64,000 bases of DNA from Micromonospora sp. HM5-17. GTDB taxonomy: Bacteria; Actinomycetota; Actinomycetes; Mycobacteriales; Micromonosporaceae. The stretch is taken from assembly GCF_003762835.1 (NCBI RefSeq), contig NZ_RJWA01000005.1, positions 62,001-126,000 on the forward strand, given 5' to 3'. Under the pieces are notes generated by a model. That model was not told where the DNA came from. It made no database searches and saw only the letters and a list, made by a program, of their open reading frames with translations. This document shows, in pieces, positions 25,689 to 34,378 of this stretch (positions within the stretch are counted from its first letter, which is position 1; every line of letters starts with the position of its first letter). The position numbers and the translations under genes are program-made.

Positions 25689-26732
25689 GTGCCGGGTTTC
25701 CTGCCCTCGATCCCGTGGCCGCTCGGCCCGAGCGTCGCGGTCTTCGCTGTCGCCGGGGTGGTCACGATCATCGGCAGCATCCGGCTCGTCGCGCTCGGCG
25801 ACGCCCTGGCCGATCGGACCGGATGGGGCGAAGCCGTCTTCGGGGTGGTCTTCTTCGGGGTGGCCACCGGCCTGTCCGGGATCGTGATGACCGTGGTGAC
25901 CGCCTCCACCGGCCACCCGAACCTCGGCTACAGCAACGCGGTCGGCGGGATCGCCGCCCAGACCACCGCCGTCGCGGTCGCCGACATGTTCTACCGCTCG
26001 GTCAACCTCGAGCACGCCGCCGCGTCGCCGTCGAACCTGCTCTTCGGCTGCCTGCTGATCGCGTTGCTCGCCCTGACCCTGCTCGGCACCTTCACTCCGG
26101 ACGTCACGGTGGGCGGCGTCCACCCGGTGTCGATCGTGATCGTCGCCTGCTATCTCGGCGGGCTCCGGTTGATCCGTACCGCCGGGACCCGGCCGATGTG
26201 GAATCCGGTCGGAACCAGCGAGACCCGGCCGGACGTCCCGCAGGAGCACGGCTCACTCGACAGGCACGGCACTCCCGTGCTGTGGGGGCGGTTCGTGCTG
26301 GTCGGAGTCCTCGTCGCGACCAGCGGCTGGGCCGTCTCGCTCGCCGCCGAGAGTGTCGTGGAAACCACCGGCCTCTCGGCCGGCTTCATCGGTGGCGTCC
26401 TGCTCGGCGTGGTCAACGGGCTGCCGGAGACCGTCACCGCGATCGCCGCCGTCCGACAGGGTGCGGTGACCCTCGCCGTCGCCGCCGTGCTCGGCGGCAA
26501 CATCCTCGACGTGATCACCGTCGTCGTTGGGGACATCGCCTACCGCCAGGGGTCGATCTACCACGCGGCCGGCACCGAGGACCTGCTGATCACCACGACC
26601 GGGCTCTTCATGACCACCACGCTCCTCGGTGGCCTGCTCGTCCGCCAGTCCTGCGGCTGGGGGCGGGTCGGCTTCGAGGGCATCGTCCTACTGGCCAGCT
26701 ACCTCGGGATGACGGCCCTGCTCGCGGCCTGA
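25689..26732 (+). CDS. Sodium/calcium exchanger-like membrane protein (CaCA superfamily)
   Basis: A 347-residue protein with about 10 helices. The second alpha repeat is typical (NGLPETVTAIAAVRQGAVTL, then LGGNILDV). The first repeat has diverged, reading GVATGLSGIVMTVVTAST where most members have a GTSLPE-like motif, so the ion-binding site may be altered. A hydrophilic loop of about 45 residues (about 165-210) separates the halves. GTG 25689 is chosen by similarity of the N-terminal hydrophobic segment. Followed by a strong hairpin terminator. Function is probably cation exchange; the ion is not known. Confidence 0.8.
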   Translation: MPGFLPSIPWPLGPSVAVFAVAGVVTIIGSIRLVALGDALADRTGWGEAVFGVVFFGVATGLSGIVMTVVTASTGHPNLGYSNAVGGIAAQTTAVAVADMFYRSVNLEHAAASPSNLLFGCLLIALLALTLLGTFTPDVTVGGVHPVSIVIVACYLGGLRLIRTAGTRPMWNPVGTSETRPDVPQEHGSLDRHGTPVLWGRFVLVGVLVATSGWAVSLAAESVVETTGLSAGFIGGVLLGVVNGLPETVTAIAAVRQGAVTLAVAAVLGGNILDVITVVVGDIAYRQGSIYHAAGTEDLLITTTGLFMTTTLLGGLLVRQSCGWGRVGFEGIVLLASYLGMTALLAA

Positions 26733-26790
26733 TCCGGTCCGGTCGGGCCACTGCGGGCTCGACCGGTTCGGGACCGGTGGCCGACCGGGG

Positions 26791-26824
26791 CCCGCGGTCG
26801 CCGGCTGATTCCGGCGACCGCGGG
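26791..26824. terminator. Bidirectional hairpin terminator
   Basis: 14-bp perfect stem: CCCGCGGTCGCCGG (26791-26804) with CCGGCGACCGCGGG (26811-26824), and a six-base loop. It lies between the convergent exchanger and MerR genes. Confidence 0.75.
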
Positions 26825-26978
26825 ACGGGCCGAGCCCGCGGTACGGCGGCACGGCCTGGCGTCCACCCCCTCGTCCACGTCGTCGAGGCGGCGGATTCGG
26901 CGCTCCCGTCGGGGCGTCAGACCCGATGCTGTCCGGCGCAGGCGCGCCGTCGGCCGCGGTGGCGTGATCCCGGAGCGC

Positions 26979-27902
26979 TCAGCGCGCGGAGGCGCGCAGG
27001 GCGGCGATGAGCCACTCCCAGGCCGGGACCGCGGACGGGAACGGCGGCCGGCCGTTGAGCACCCCGATCAGCTGCCAGTACCGCTCCACCCGCCGGTCGG
27101 TGAAGGTCTCCATCTGGTCGGCGAGCCGGGTCCGCTCCTCCGCCGGCATCGCCGGGTCGATTATCCGGTCCAGCACCGCCCGCCCCTGCGCCGAGTCGGG
27201 GGCGACGCCGTCCCGCAGGGCGGCGCCGGCCTGTTCGGTCACCTGCGCGGGGTCGTAGGGCGGCGGTGACTCGGCGGCTCCGGCCGCGCCGGCGGCACCG
27301 GCCAGCGCCATCTGCCGGACCCGCTGCTGGAAGTCGGTGTCGCTGACGAGTTCGGCGAGTTCGAGCCAGGCGTCCACCTGCTCGGTCGTCGGCTCGGCCG
27401 GCAGGTCGGCCGGTAGCTGTCGCATCGCCTGCGCGATCCCCGCCCCGGGCGCCCCCGGATCGATTCCCGCGAAGGTACGGTCGACAAACTCGTCGATGAT
27501 CCGCTGTCGCTCCCGGGCGGAGAGTCGGGCCAGGTCGTTCATGATTTTCAGCTCCTCGGTCGTGCTGTTCCGCTCGGCGATCGACCGCAGCACGGCCCGA
27601 CGGATCTGGAGCGTGCGGATCTCGGCGTCGAGGGCGCGGACGTGCGCCCGCGCCACGTCGGCCACCGTCTCCTGCCGGGAGAGGATCCGCCGTACGGTGT
27701 CGAGGTCCAGCCCGAGGTCCCGCAGCGTCCGGACCAGGTCGAGCCGGGCCACCGCGGCGGCGTCGTACAGCCGGTATCCGCCCGCCGACCGGGCGGTCGG
27801 CGTGATGACGTCGACGTCCGACCAGAACCGAATGGTCCGGACGGACAGGCCGGTACGTCGGGCGAGCTCACCGATGGTGAACAGCTCGGTGCGGTCGTTC
27901 AC
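26979..27902 (-). CDS. MerR-family transcriptional regulator with extended C-terminal domain
   Basis: 307 residues. The N-terminal MerR winged helix reads FTIGELARRTGLSVRTIRFW and GGYRLYDAAAVARL. A dimerisation coiled coil follows (VADVARAHVRALDAEIRTLQ). The C-terminal about 180 residues are helical and lack the cysteines of metal-sensing MerR proteins, so it probably senses an organic ligand or drug, as TipA- or BmrR-like members do. An Ala/Gly run (AGAAGAAGAAE) interrupts the C-terminal domain. It stands alone, convergent with the exchanger gene. Target unknown. Confidence 0.87.
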   Translation of the reverse strand: MNDRTELFTIGELARRTGLSVRTIRFWSDVDVITPTARSAGGYRLYDAAAVARLDLVRTLRDLGLDLDTVRRILSRQETVADVARAHVRALDAEIRTLQIRRAVLRSIAERNSTTEELKIMNDLARLSARERQRIIDEFVDRTFAGIDPGAPGAGIAQAMRQLPADLPAEPTTEQVDAWLELAELVSDTDFQQRVRQMALAGAAGAAGAAESPPPYDPAQVTEQAGAALRDGVAPDSAQGRAVLDRIIDPAMPAEERTRLADQMETFTDRRVERYWQLIGVLNGRPPFPSAVPAWEWLIAALRASAR

Positions 27903-28018
27903 GGAACGAGCATCAGCCTTCCAGCCGCTGGAGACTCAAGCCCGATTCTGTGCCGTGCTCGACGTCCTCGTGTGGCGGTTGTCCGGAACGCCCGGCAGCG
28001 GGCCGTCGACGGTGCCGG

Positions 28019-28588
28019 TCAGCTCCACGCGCGGGGGTCGGCGGCCAGGTCACGAACGCGGTCCGGCAACTTGTCGGTGGCGACGTCGGCGAGGGTGACC
28101 AGTTCGAGGATCTCCCGCTCGCTGGCCCGCAGCGCGATCCAGACCTCCTGGAGCGACCGGGCGGCGCCCTGGTAGCCGAGGTCCTCCGGGCGCTGACCGC
28201 GGATGTTGGCCAACGGTCCGTCGATCACCCGGATCACCTCCGCCAGGGAGATCTCCGATGCCGGGCGGGCCAGCCAGTATCCGCCCTCCGGGCCGCGCTG
28301 GGCGTGCACGATGCCGCCACGGCGTAGCTGGAGCAGGATGCTCTCCAGGAACTTCGGCGGGATGTCCTGGGCCCGGGCGATCTGGTCGGCCGTGATCGGG
28401 GTCGGACGGCGGGTCGGCGCCGCGACTCGACCGGACTGCCCGCCCTCGGCGGTACGCCCCGGACCGCCGCCGCGGGTTCGCGTCTCCGCTCCGACGCCCG
28501 CCTCGGGGACCGGCTCACCCGCCTCGGCGTGGGCGGCGAGTTCGGCGGCGGCGCGGAGTGCGTAGTCAACCCGGGCGGAGAGTCGCAT
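28019..28588 (-). CDS. Rrf2-family transcriptional regulator without iron-sulfur cysteines
   Basis: 189 residues. It begins MRLSARVDYALRAAAELAAH, the Rrf2 signature. It continues with the recognition region ITADQIARAQDIPPKFLESI and the wing GIVHAQRGPEGGYWLARP. About 45 residues of Gly/Arg/Thr-rich sequence are inserted between helix 1 and the HTH, which is unusual for the family. There is no cysteine anywhere in the protein, so it cannot bind the [2Fe-2S] cluster of IscR or NsrR. It is closer to CymR-type members. Target unknown. Confidence 0.85.
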   Translation of the reverse strand: MRLSARVDYALRAAAELAAHAEAGEPVPEAGVGAETRTRGGGPGRTAEGGQSGRVAAPTRRPTPITADQIARAQDIPPKFLESILLQLRRGGIVHAQRGPEGGYWLARPASEISLAEVIRVIDGPLANIRGQRPEDLGYQGAARSLQEVWIALRASEREILELVTLADVATDKLPDRVRDLAADPRAWS

Positions 28589-28660
28589 GCCCGACAGGTT
28601 AGCCGGGGCGGATCGCCGGTCCGGCCGCAGGTTCCGATCAGGCCGCGATGCGGTGACGCC

Positions 28661-28870
28661 GACGAGTCCTCCTTCGACGCCGCTGTCCGCGAGGTGCGGG
28701 AAGGGCTCGGCCTGGCGGTGACCCCGGGTCGGCTGCTGGTCGTGGACTGGGTGCCGCCGCGCGCCGGTCGCACCGAGGAGTCATGTTCGTGTCCGGCGGG
28801 CGGTCGCCCCTCGTCCGGGCCGGGCCGAGGTGGTTCGAGCCGGAGCGGGTCAGGCGCCGACCCGGCGGAG
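28661..28870 (+). pseudogene. Decayed NUDIX hydrolase fragment
   Basis: A short piece reads FDAAVREVREGLGLAVTPGR then LLVVDWVPPRAGRTEE, typical of actinobacterial NUDIX proteins. In the Nudix box the expected REVREELGL has become REVREGLGL, losing a metal-binding Glu. After RTEE the frame must shift for the natural continuation (VMFVSGG). The N-terminal barrel strands and C-terminus are missing. It lies between Rrf2 and tesB. Confidence 0.6.
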
Positions 28871-29740
28871 TAGGCCCTCCTGGACGGCGGTGGCGATGTG
28901 CCGGCCGTCGACGGTGAACATTCGGCCGGTGGCGAGCCCTCGGGCACCGGACGCGGACGGGCTCCAGCAGTCGTAGAGGAACCACTCGTCGGCCCGGAAC
29001 GGGCGGTGGAACCAGAGGGCGTGGTCGAGGCTGGCGCCGACCACCCCGCCCGGTCCCCAGACCTCGCCGTGGACCGAGAGCACCGAGTCCAGCAGCGTCA
29101 TGTCGGAGGCGAAGGTCAGGGCGCAGGCGTGCAGCAGCGGGTCGTCGGGAAGCTTGCCGTCGATCCGCATCCAGACCCGCTGGTGTGGGTCGGCCGGCCG
29201 GTCGCCGGGCCGTACCCAGCCGGGCTCGCCGACGTAGCGGACGTCGATGGGGCGCGGGATGGTGGCCCAGATGCCGAGCCGTTCCGGGTAGCGGGCGAGC
29301 CGGTCGGCCATGGTCGGCACCGCCTCCGGCGGTGGTACGTCGACCGGGGCCGGGGCGTGGTGGTCGAGTCCCTCCTCCTGGTGGTGGAACGACGCCGACA
29401 TGAAGAAGATCGGCTTTCCGTGCTGGTACGCGACGGAGCGCCGGACCGAGAACGATCGACCGTCCCGGATGTTCTCGACCTGGTACTCGATCGGCTCGGT
29501 GGGGTCGCCGGGCCGGACGAAGTAGCCGTGCAGGGAGTGCACGAACCGGGCCGGATCGACGGTCCGGCCGGCGGCGACCAGGGCCTGGCCGGCGACCTGG
29601 CCGCCGTACACCCGTTGGGGTCCGACCGGCGGACTGGTTCCCTCGAAGGCCATCTCGTCGAGCTGGCGGAGGTCGAGCAGGGCGAGCAGCTGGTCGACCG
29701 CCGCCTGCCCGACGACCGGTTCGGGCTCGGCCGAGGTCAC
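28850..29740 (-). CDS. tesB: Acyl-CoA thioesterase II
   Basis: A 296-residue double-hotdog thioesterase that hydrolyses medium- and long-chain acyl-CoA in the cytoplasm. Motifs include the N-terminal GPQRVYGGQVAGQALVAAGR, the catalytic region TFASDMTLLDS (Asp), SLDHALWFHRPF, and the C-terminal GRHIATAVQEGLLR (Gln). The order matches the Asp-Thr/Ser-Gln triad of E. coli TesB. GTG 29740 overlaps the pyruvate kinase stop as GTGA, so the two are co-translated. This pairing with pyk is common in actinomycetes. Confidence 0.92.
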   Translation of the reverse strand: MTSAEPEPVVGQAAVDQLLALLDLRQLDEMAFEGTSPPVGPQRVYGGQVAGQALVAAGRTVDPARFVHSLHGYFVRPGDPTEPIEYQVENIRDGRSFSVRRSVAYQHGKPIFFMSASFHHQEEGLDHHAPAPVDVPPPEAVPTMADRLARYPERLGIWATIPRPIDVRYVGEPGWVRPGDRPADPHQRVWMRIDGKLPDDPLLHACALTFASDMTLLDSVLSVHGEVWGPGGVVGASLDHALWFHRPFRADEWFLYDCWSPSASGARGLATGRMFTVDGRHIATAVQEGLLRRVGA

Positions 29741-31188
29741 TGCAGGGCCTTGGCGGCCGTCGCCGCGTCGACGAGCGAGCCGAGCTGGTGTACCCGCAGG
29801 GTGTTGGTGGAGCCGGGGGTACCCACCGGGCTACCGGCGACGATCACCACAAGGTCGCCGGGGTTGGCCCGGTTGAGGCCGAGCAGCGCTTGGTCGACCT
29901 GTCGGAACATGTCGTCGGTGTGCTGGACGAAGGGCATGAGGAAGGTCTCCACGCCCCAGGAGAGGGCGAGCAGGTCCCGCACCTCCGGCACCGGGGTGAA
30001 GGCGAGCAGCGGCAGGTCGCAGTGCAGCCGGGAGAGCCGCCGGACGGTGTCGCCGGTCTGGGAGAACGCGACCAGGGCCTTGGCGCCGATCGCCTTGGCG
30101 ATCTGGGAGGCGGCCACGGTGAGCGCCCCGCCGTGCGTACGCGGGTCGTGCTGGAGCCGGGGGACGGAGATCGAGCCGGATTCGGTCGTGGTGATGATCC
30201 GGGCCATGGTGCTGACGGTCAGGATCGGGTACTTGCCGATGCTGGTTTCGCCGGAGAGCATCACGGCGTCGGCGCCGTCGAGGACGGCGTTGGCGACGTC
30301 CGAGGCCTCGGCGCGGGTCGGCCGTGAGTTCTCGATCATCGAGTCGAGCATCTGGGTGGCGACGATGACCGGCTTGGCGTTTTCCCGGCAGAGCTGTACG
30401 GCGCGCTTCTGCACCAGGGGCACCTGGTCGAGTGGCAGCTCGACGCCGAGGTCGCCGCGGGCGACCATGATGCCGTCGAAGGCCTGGACGATCGCCTCCA
30501 GGTGGGCTACCGCCTCGGGCTTCTCCACCTTGGCCATCACCGGCCGGTGGATGCCGACCTCCTGCATGACGGCGTGGGCCAGCTTGATGTCCTCGGGTGA
30601 GCGGACGAACGACATGGCGACCATGTCGACGCCGAGGCGGAGCGCGAAGCGGAGGTCCTCGGTGTCCTTCTCCGACAGCGCTGGGACGCTGACCGCGACG
30701 TTCGGCAGCGAGACGCCCTTGTTGTTCGACACCGGGCCGCCCTCGGTGACGAGGACGCGGATGTCGCTCCCCACCACCTCGACGACCTCGACGGCGACCC
30801 GGCCGTCGTCGATGAGCAGCCGGTCTCCGGGCTTGACCTCGAAGGGCAGCTTCTCGTAGGTGCAGGAGACGCGGTCCCGGGTGCCGAGGATGTCCTCGCC
30901 GGTGATGATCACCGAGTCTCCGGTGCGCCACTCGTGGGGGCCGTCGGCGAAGCGGCCCAGTCGGATCTTGGGGCCCTGTAGGTCGGCGAGGATCGCCACG
31001 GCGCGGCCGGTGGCCCGGGCGGCCTCCCGGACCAGGTGGTAGACCCGCTCGTGGTCGGCCTGGCTCCCGTGGCTGAAGTTGAGCCTGGCGACGTCCATGC
31101 CCGCCTCGACCAGCCCGCGGATGCGCTCCGGCGATGAGGTCGCGGGGCCCAGCGTACAAACGATCTTTGCGCGGCGTGTCACGGCCAT
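29737..31188 (-). CDS. pyk: Pyruvate kinase
   Basis: Converts phosphoenolpyruvate and ADP to pyruvate and ATP, the last step of glycolysis. At 483 residues it is normal length. It begins TRRAKIVCTLGPATSSPERI. The active-site lysine region is VMAKVEKPEAVAHLEAI. The metal/PEP site GIMVARGDLGVELP and the MLDSMIENSRPTRAEASDVA segment are intact. ATG 31188 is chosen because the family N-terminus begins there; an in-frame start at 31230 adds 14 unrelated residues. Cotranscribed with tesB. Confidence 0.96.
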   Translation of the reverse strand: MAVTRRAKIVCTLGPATSSPERIRGLVEAGMDVARLNFSHGSQADHERVYHLVREAARATGRAVAILADLQGPKIRLGRFADGPHEWRTGDSVIITGEDILGTRDRVSCTYEKLPFEVKPGDRLLIDDGRVAVEVVEVVGSDIRVLVTEGGPVSNNKGVSLPNVAVSVPALSEKDTEDLRFALRLGVDMVAMSFVRSPEDIKLAHAVMQEVGIHRPVMAKVEKPEAVAHLEAIVQAFDGIMVARGDLGVELPLDQVPLVQKRAVQLCRENAKPVIVATQMLDSMIENSRPTRAEASDVANAVLDGADAVMLSGETSIGKYPILTVSTMARIITTTESGSISVPRLQHDPRTHGGALTVAASQIAKAIGAKALVAFSQTGDTVRRLSRLHCDLPLLAFTPVPEVRDLLALSWGVETFLMPFVQHTDDMFRQVDQALLGLNRANPGDLVVIVAGSPVGTPGSTNTLRVHQLGSLVDAATAAKALQ

Positions 31189-31593
31189 CAGGCTAGTCTC
31201 TCTCTCGGATCGGCCCGCCGGACCCTTCACATGTGGAACAGTTGCGCAACGTCTCGCGGCTGGGAGGTGACCGGCGGGTGCGTCACACCGGGACGTTGGG
31301 CGGCGGGCATCGGCGACCGCGCGGCGCCGAGCCTACTCCCGCCGCGCCCGCCACGTCCGCCCGGCCGACGCTGGTCCGGTTCGTGTGCGGGTCACCCGGC
31401 GTCCGGGAGAAGTGTACGCCACGCTCCGCATTTCACCGCTACGTGATCTTGCCGTTATCAGCCCGACACGGTTCGGCCCGACCCTGGGTGCCATCGATGA
31501 TCAAGACAGGTCTGACCTGCTCGGATGATCAGCGTTGACTCCGTCGGGCGCCCCGGATGTTCCCGGAGCCCGAATCCCCCGAGGAGGACGCCC
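31189..31593. other. Gene-free divergent region between pyk and the amidase pair
   Basis: No gene supported. A 13-bp palindrome CAGGTCTGACCTG (31507-31519) is flanked by two ATGATCA copies (about 31497 and 31526). It could be an operator for the amidase pair. Confidence 0.4.
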
Positions 31594-31896
31594 GTGGCAC
31601 CCACCCCACCCACCGATGCCGAACTGGACGTGTTGATCCGGGCCCGGCTCGCCGCCCTCGGCATCGATCTGGACCAGCTGCCGCCCGGCACCACCGCCGA
31701 TCCCGAGACGGGCTCGCCGGGGCGGGACTCCGTGCTCGCCTCGCTGCGCGCCTTTGTCCGAAGCACCGTGGGCACGCTCGCCGCGTACCAGCTCCCGGCT
31801 CCGCCCGGTACCGACCCGGAGATCGCGAAGGCGCTCTCCCAGCAGCCCGCGCCGATGCTCTACCCCTCGATCAGCACCGGATGGCGGCGGTCATGA
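31594..31896 (+). CDS. Small hypothetical protein coupled to the amidase
   Basis: A 100-residue soluble, acidic, proline-rich protein I do not recognise. An N-terminal helix (DAELDVLIRARLAALGIDLD) and a C-terminal helix (DSVLASLRAFVRSTVGTLAA) flank a Pro/Thr/Gly loop; it ends in a PAPMLYPSISTGWRRS tail. GTG 31594 follows GAGGAGGA. Its stop overlaps the amidase start (ATGA), so the two are made together. It may be a chaperone or accessory subunit of the exported amidase; that is inference from coupling only. No signal peptide. Confidence 0.75.
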   Translation: MAPTPPTDAELDVLIRARLAALGIDLDQLPPGTTADPETGSPGRDSVLASLRAFVRSTVGTLAAYQLPAPPGTDPEIAKALSQQPAPMLYPSISTGWRRS

Positions 31897-33557
31897 CGTT
31901 CGCACCCCTGGACCGGACCGTCGACCGCCGGGCGTTCCTGGCCCGGAGCGCCGCCCTGGCCGGCGCCGCCACCGTCGGCGGCGCGCTGGCCCTGCCCGCC
32001 GCCGCCCTCGCCGCCCCGGGCGGCGCCGCGGCGCCCGCGCCCGGCGGGCCCAGCCCCGGGCTGGACCGCCCGGAGGCGTACGTCCGGCCCCGCCCCGAGG
32101 CGCTCGCCGACCCGACCGAGCTGACCCTCGCCGAGGCGGCCTGGCTGATCCGGGCCGGCAGGCTGCGCCCCGAGGACCTGGTGGAGGCGTACCTGAACCG
32201 GATCGACGCGTACGAGTCGACGTACCAGGCGTTCAACATCGTCCTCGCCGACGCCGCCCGCGCGGCGGCCCGGGAGGCGGCCCGGCGCCCCCGTACCGGC
32301 CCGTTGCACGGCATCCCGCTGGCGATCAAGGACAACTACTTCACCGCGGGGGTGCCGACCACCGCCAACTCCTACCTCTTCCAGGATTTCGTGCCGCCGT
32401 ACGACGCGACCGCGGTGCGCCGGCTCAGGGCGGCCGGCGCGATCGTGCTCGGCAAGACCCAGATGGGACCGCTCGCCACCACCCGGGCCACCACCCCGGC
32501 CGGGGTGATCACCACGGTGAACGCCTGGGCGCCGACCGATCCGGGCGTCGACCCGGGCGGCTCGTCGACCGGGACCGCGACCGCGGTGGCCGGCCGGCTC
32601 GCGACCGCCGGCACCGGCACCCAGACCGGTGGGTCGATCACCGCGCCCGCCAACGCCCAGAACCTGACCGGGCTCAAGCCGACCATGGGTCGGGTGCCGC
32701 TGACCGGGATCATCCCGCTCAGCTACACCCGGGATCACCCCGGGCCGCTGGCCCGGGACGCCCGGGACGCGGCGATCATGCTGACCGCGATGGCCGGCGA
32801 GGACCCGGCCGACCCGCGCAGCCAGGGTCTGCCGGCGGTGCCCCGGCTGATCGAGGCGGCCACCCCGGTGCGGGCGGGCAGGAGGGTCCGCCTGCGCTGG
32901 CCGACCCGCGTCGGGGTGCTTCCCGGGTACGCCGACGGCACCTCGGCCACCGCGCAGGCCCGGCGGGCCTTCCTGGCCACCCTGGCCGCCATCCCCGGCG
33001 CCACGCTGGTCGAGGTGCCGTTGCCGGACGAGTGGAACCTGCTCAGCGGCACCGCGTTCAACAACGTCCGCCTGGCGGAGCGGACCGAGCCGTTCCTGCC
33101 GTACCTGCGGACCGACCTGCGCGCCTTCGGTGTCTCGGTGACCAGTTGGCTGCAGGGTGCGCTGCTGGGTGGGCCGGAGTTCGTCACCGGGCAGCGGGCC
33201 AAGCTGCTGTTCCTGGAGCGGGTGCTGGACCAGATCTTCGACGTCTGCGACGTGGTGGTGCAGACCAGCCCGGTGCCGTTCGACATCCTCGGGCTGCCGG
33301 AGATCGGCTTCCCGATCGGCTTCACCGCGGCCGGGGTGCCGATCGGGACGACCCTCGGCGGCCTGCCGTACGGCGAGGATCGACTCCTGTCGGTGGTGGC
33401 CGCGTACCAGGCGGTGACCGACTGGCACTGGCGCCGCCCGCCGAACCCGCCGGCCGCGACCGGGCCCCGGGCCGGGCGCGGCACCGTGGCGGCCACGGCG
33501 CCGGACGTGACGCGGGGCCGGCTCACCGCGGAGCAGGTCGCCGAGCTGACGCAGTAG
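31893..33557 (+). CDS. Tat-exported amidase-signature family hydrolase
   Basis: A 554-residue amidase-signature enzyme. A twin-arginine signal (DRRAFLARSAALAGAATVGG) predicts folded export. The Ser-Ser-Lys triad region is visible: LAIKDNYFTAG (Lys), the GGSSTGTATAV glycine-serine motif and GTGTQTGGSITAPA (Ser). Family members hydrolyse amides of many kinds; the substrate cannot be told. Start ATG 31893 overlaps the upstream small gene. A strong hairpin terminator follows the stop. Confidence 0.9.
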   Translation: MTFAPLDRTVDRRAFLARSAALAGAATVGGALALPAAALAAPGGAAAPAPGGPSPGLDRPEAYVRPRPEALADPTELTLAEAAWLIRAGRLRPEDLVEAYLNRIDAYESTYQAFNIVLADAARAAAREAARRPRTGPLHGIPLAIKDNYFTAGVPTTANSYLFQDFVPPYDATAVRRLRAAGAIVLGKTQMGPLATTRATTPAGVITTVNAWAPTDPGVDPGGSSTGTATAVAGRLATAGTGTQTGGSITAPANAQNLTGLKPTMGRVPLTGIIPLSYTRDHPGPLARDARDAAIMLTAMAGEDPADPRSQGLPAVPRLIEAATPVRAGRRVRLRWPTRVGVLPGYADGTSATAQARRAFLATLAAIPGATLVEVPLPDEWNLLSGTAFNNVRLAERTEPFLPYLRTDLRAFGVSVTSWLQGALLGGPEFVTGQRAKLLFLERVLDQIFDVCDVVVQTSPVPFDILGLPEIGFPIGFTAAGVPIGTTLGGLPYGEDRLLSVVAAYQAVTDWHWRRPPNPPAATGPRAGRGTVAATAPDVTRGRLTAEQVAELTQ

Positions 33558-33591
33558 CGCCCACCCCGGCGGGTCCCGACCGCCCGTGCGG

Positions 33592-33640
33592 GCCGGCCGG
33601 CGGCGTACCCCCCGAGGCAACGCCTACGCCGCCGGCCGGC
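33592..33640. terminator. Bidirectional hairpin terminator
   Basis: GCCGGCCGGCGGCGTA (33592-33607) and TACGCCGCCGGCCGGC (33625-33640) form a perfect 16-bp stem with a 17-base loop between the convergent amidase and RidA genes. Confidence 0.75.
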
Positions 33641-33645
33641 GGGCG

Positions 33646-34053
33646 CTACCGGGCCGGCACGGCCGCGGTCACCTCGACCTCGAGCACGGCGCCGGGGCGG
33701 AACAGCCGGCTCACCTCGACGGTCGTGCTCGCCGGCGGTGGCGTGTTCGGGAAGAGCCGGCGCCGAACCTGGCCGTAGGCCGGCAGGTCGTCGAGGTTGG
33801 TCATGAAGGTTCGGATGTGTAGGACGTCGGCCAGCCCCGCGCTGTGCGCGGCCAGGATCCCGCCGATCAACTCGAAGATCCGTTCGGCCTGGGCGACCAC
33901 GTCACCCGGGGCCACCACGGCTCCGTCGTCGTCGACGGCGATCTGCCCGGCGGTCATCAGCAGCGTCCCGCCGCCGACGTCCACCCGCGCCACGTGGGCG
34001 TACGGCCCGACCGGCGGCGGTACGGTGCTCGGATTGTCCAAACTCACGCGCAT
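33646..34053 (-). CDS. RidA/YjgF-family reactive-intermediate deaminase
   Basis: A 135-residue trimeric protein of the RidA family, which hydrolyses reactive enamine/imine intermediates from PLP enzymes or acts in specialised catabolism. Seen: VGPYAHVARVDVGGGTLLMT, then AGQIAVDD; and the conserved central region DVVAQAERIFELIGGILAAH. The C-terminal segment PPPASTTVEVSRLFRPGAVL has VEVSRL in the usual place, but the canonical arginine of the RxxVxV motif is not obvious. It is more like stand-alone degradative paralogues than housekeeping RidA. Confidence 0.88.
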   Translation of the reverse strand: MRVSLDNPSTVPPPVGPYAHVARVDVGGGTLLMTAGQIAVDDDGAVVAPGDVVAQAERIFELIGGILAAHSAGLADVLHIRTFMTNLDDLPAYGQVRRRLFPNTPPPASTTVEVSRLFRPGAVLEVEVTAAVPAR

Positions 34054-34099
34054 GCATCCTCCGGTTGGTCAGACGAACGTCCTGGCCCGTCCTGTCGGT

Positions 34100-34302
34100 C
34101 ACCCGGGCGGACGCGCCACCCAGCGGTCCGGAGGCGAGCGCGGCGCCGGGGTCGCCGCGAGGCGGATGCCGGCCCGCGACCAGCGGCGCGGCGCGCCCAG
34201 CGTGGCGGTTCCAGACGGTGACCGCGTGCCCCGCCGCCAGCAGGCCGCGGGTGATCGGCATACCACGTGCCCGGTGCCAGAACGGCGAATGACTGTCACG
34301 GG
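34100..34302 (-). pseudogene. Decayed 6-phosphogluconate dehydrogenase-like NAD-binding fragment
   Basis: Minus-strand pieces in two frames, MPITRGLLAAGHAVTVWNR and AGIRLAATPA, match the start of beta-hydroxyacid dehydrogenase/imine reductase-type Rossmann folds (normally GxGxMGxPIxxxLLxAGHxVxVWNR). At least two frame changes occur, and only about 65 codons remain. It lies upstream of the LysR gene, suggesting a lost target gene. Confidence 0.55.
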
Positions 34303-34343
34303 CAGACCGTAGGCGGCGACTACCGATGCGACCAGCGAATGTC

Positions 34344-34362
34344 ACGCATGGCTGCCATGCGT
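34344..34362. promoter_or_regulatory. Perfect 19-bp palindrome, probable LysR operator
   Basis: ACGCATGGC-T-GCCATGCGT: 9-bp perfect arms around one base, 17 bp before the LysR start codon. This position suits autoregulation and control of a divergent target, which here is the decayed fragment and ridA. Confidence 0.7.
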
Positions 34363-34378
34363 AGCTAGCATCCCGACC

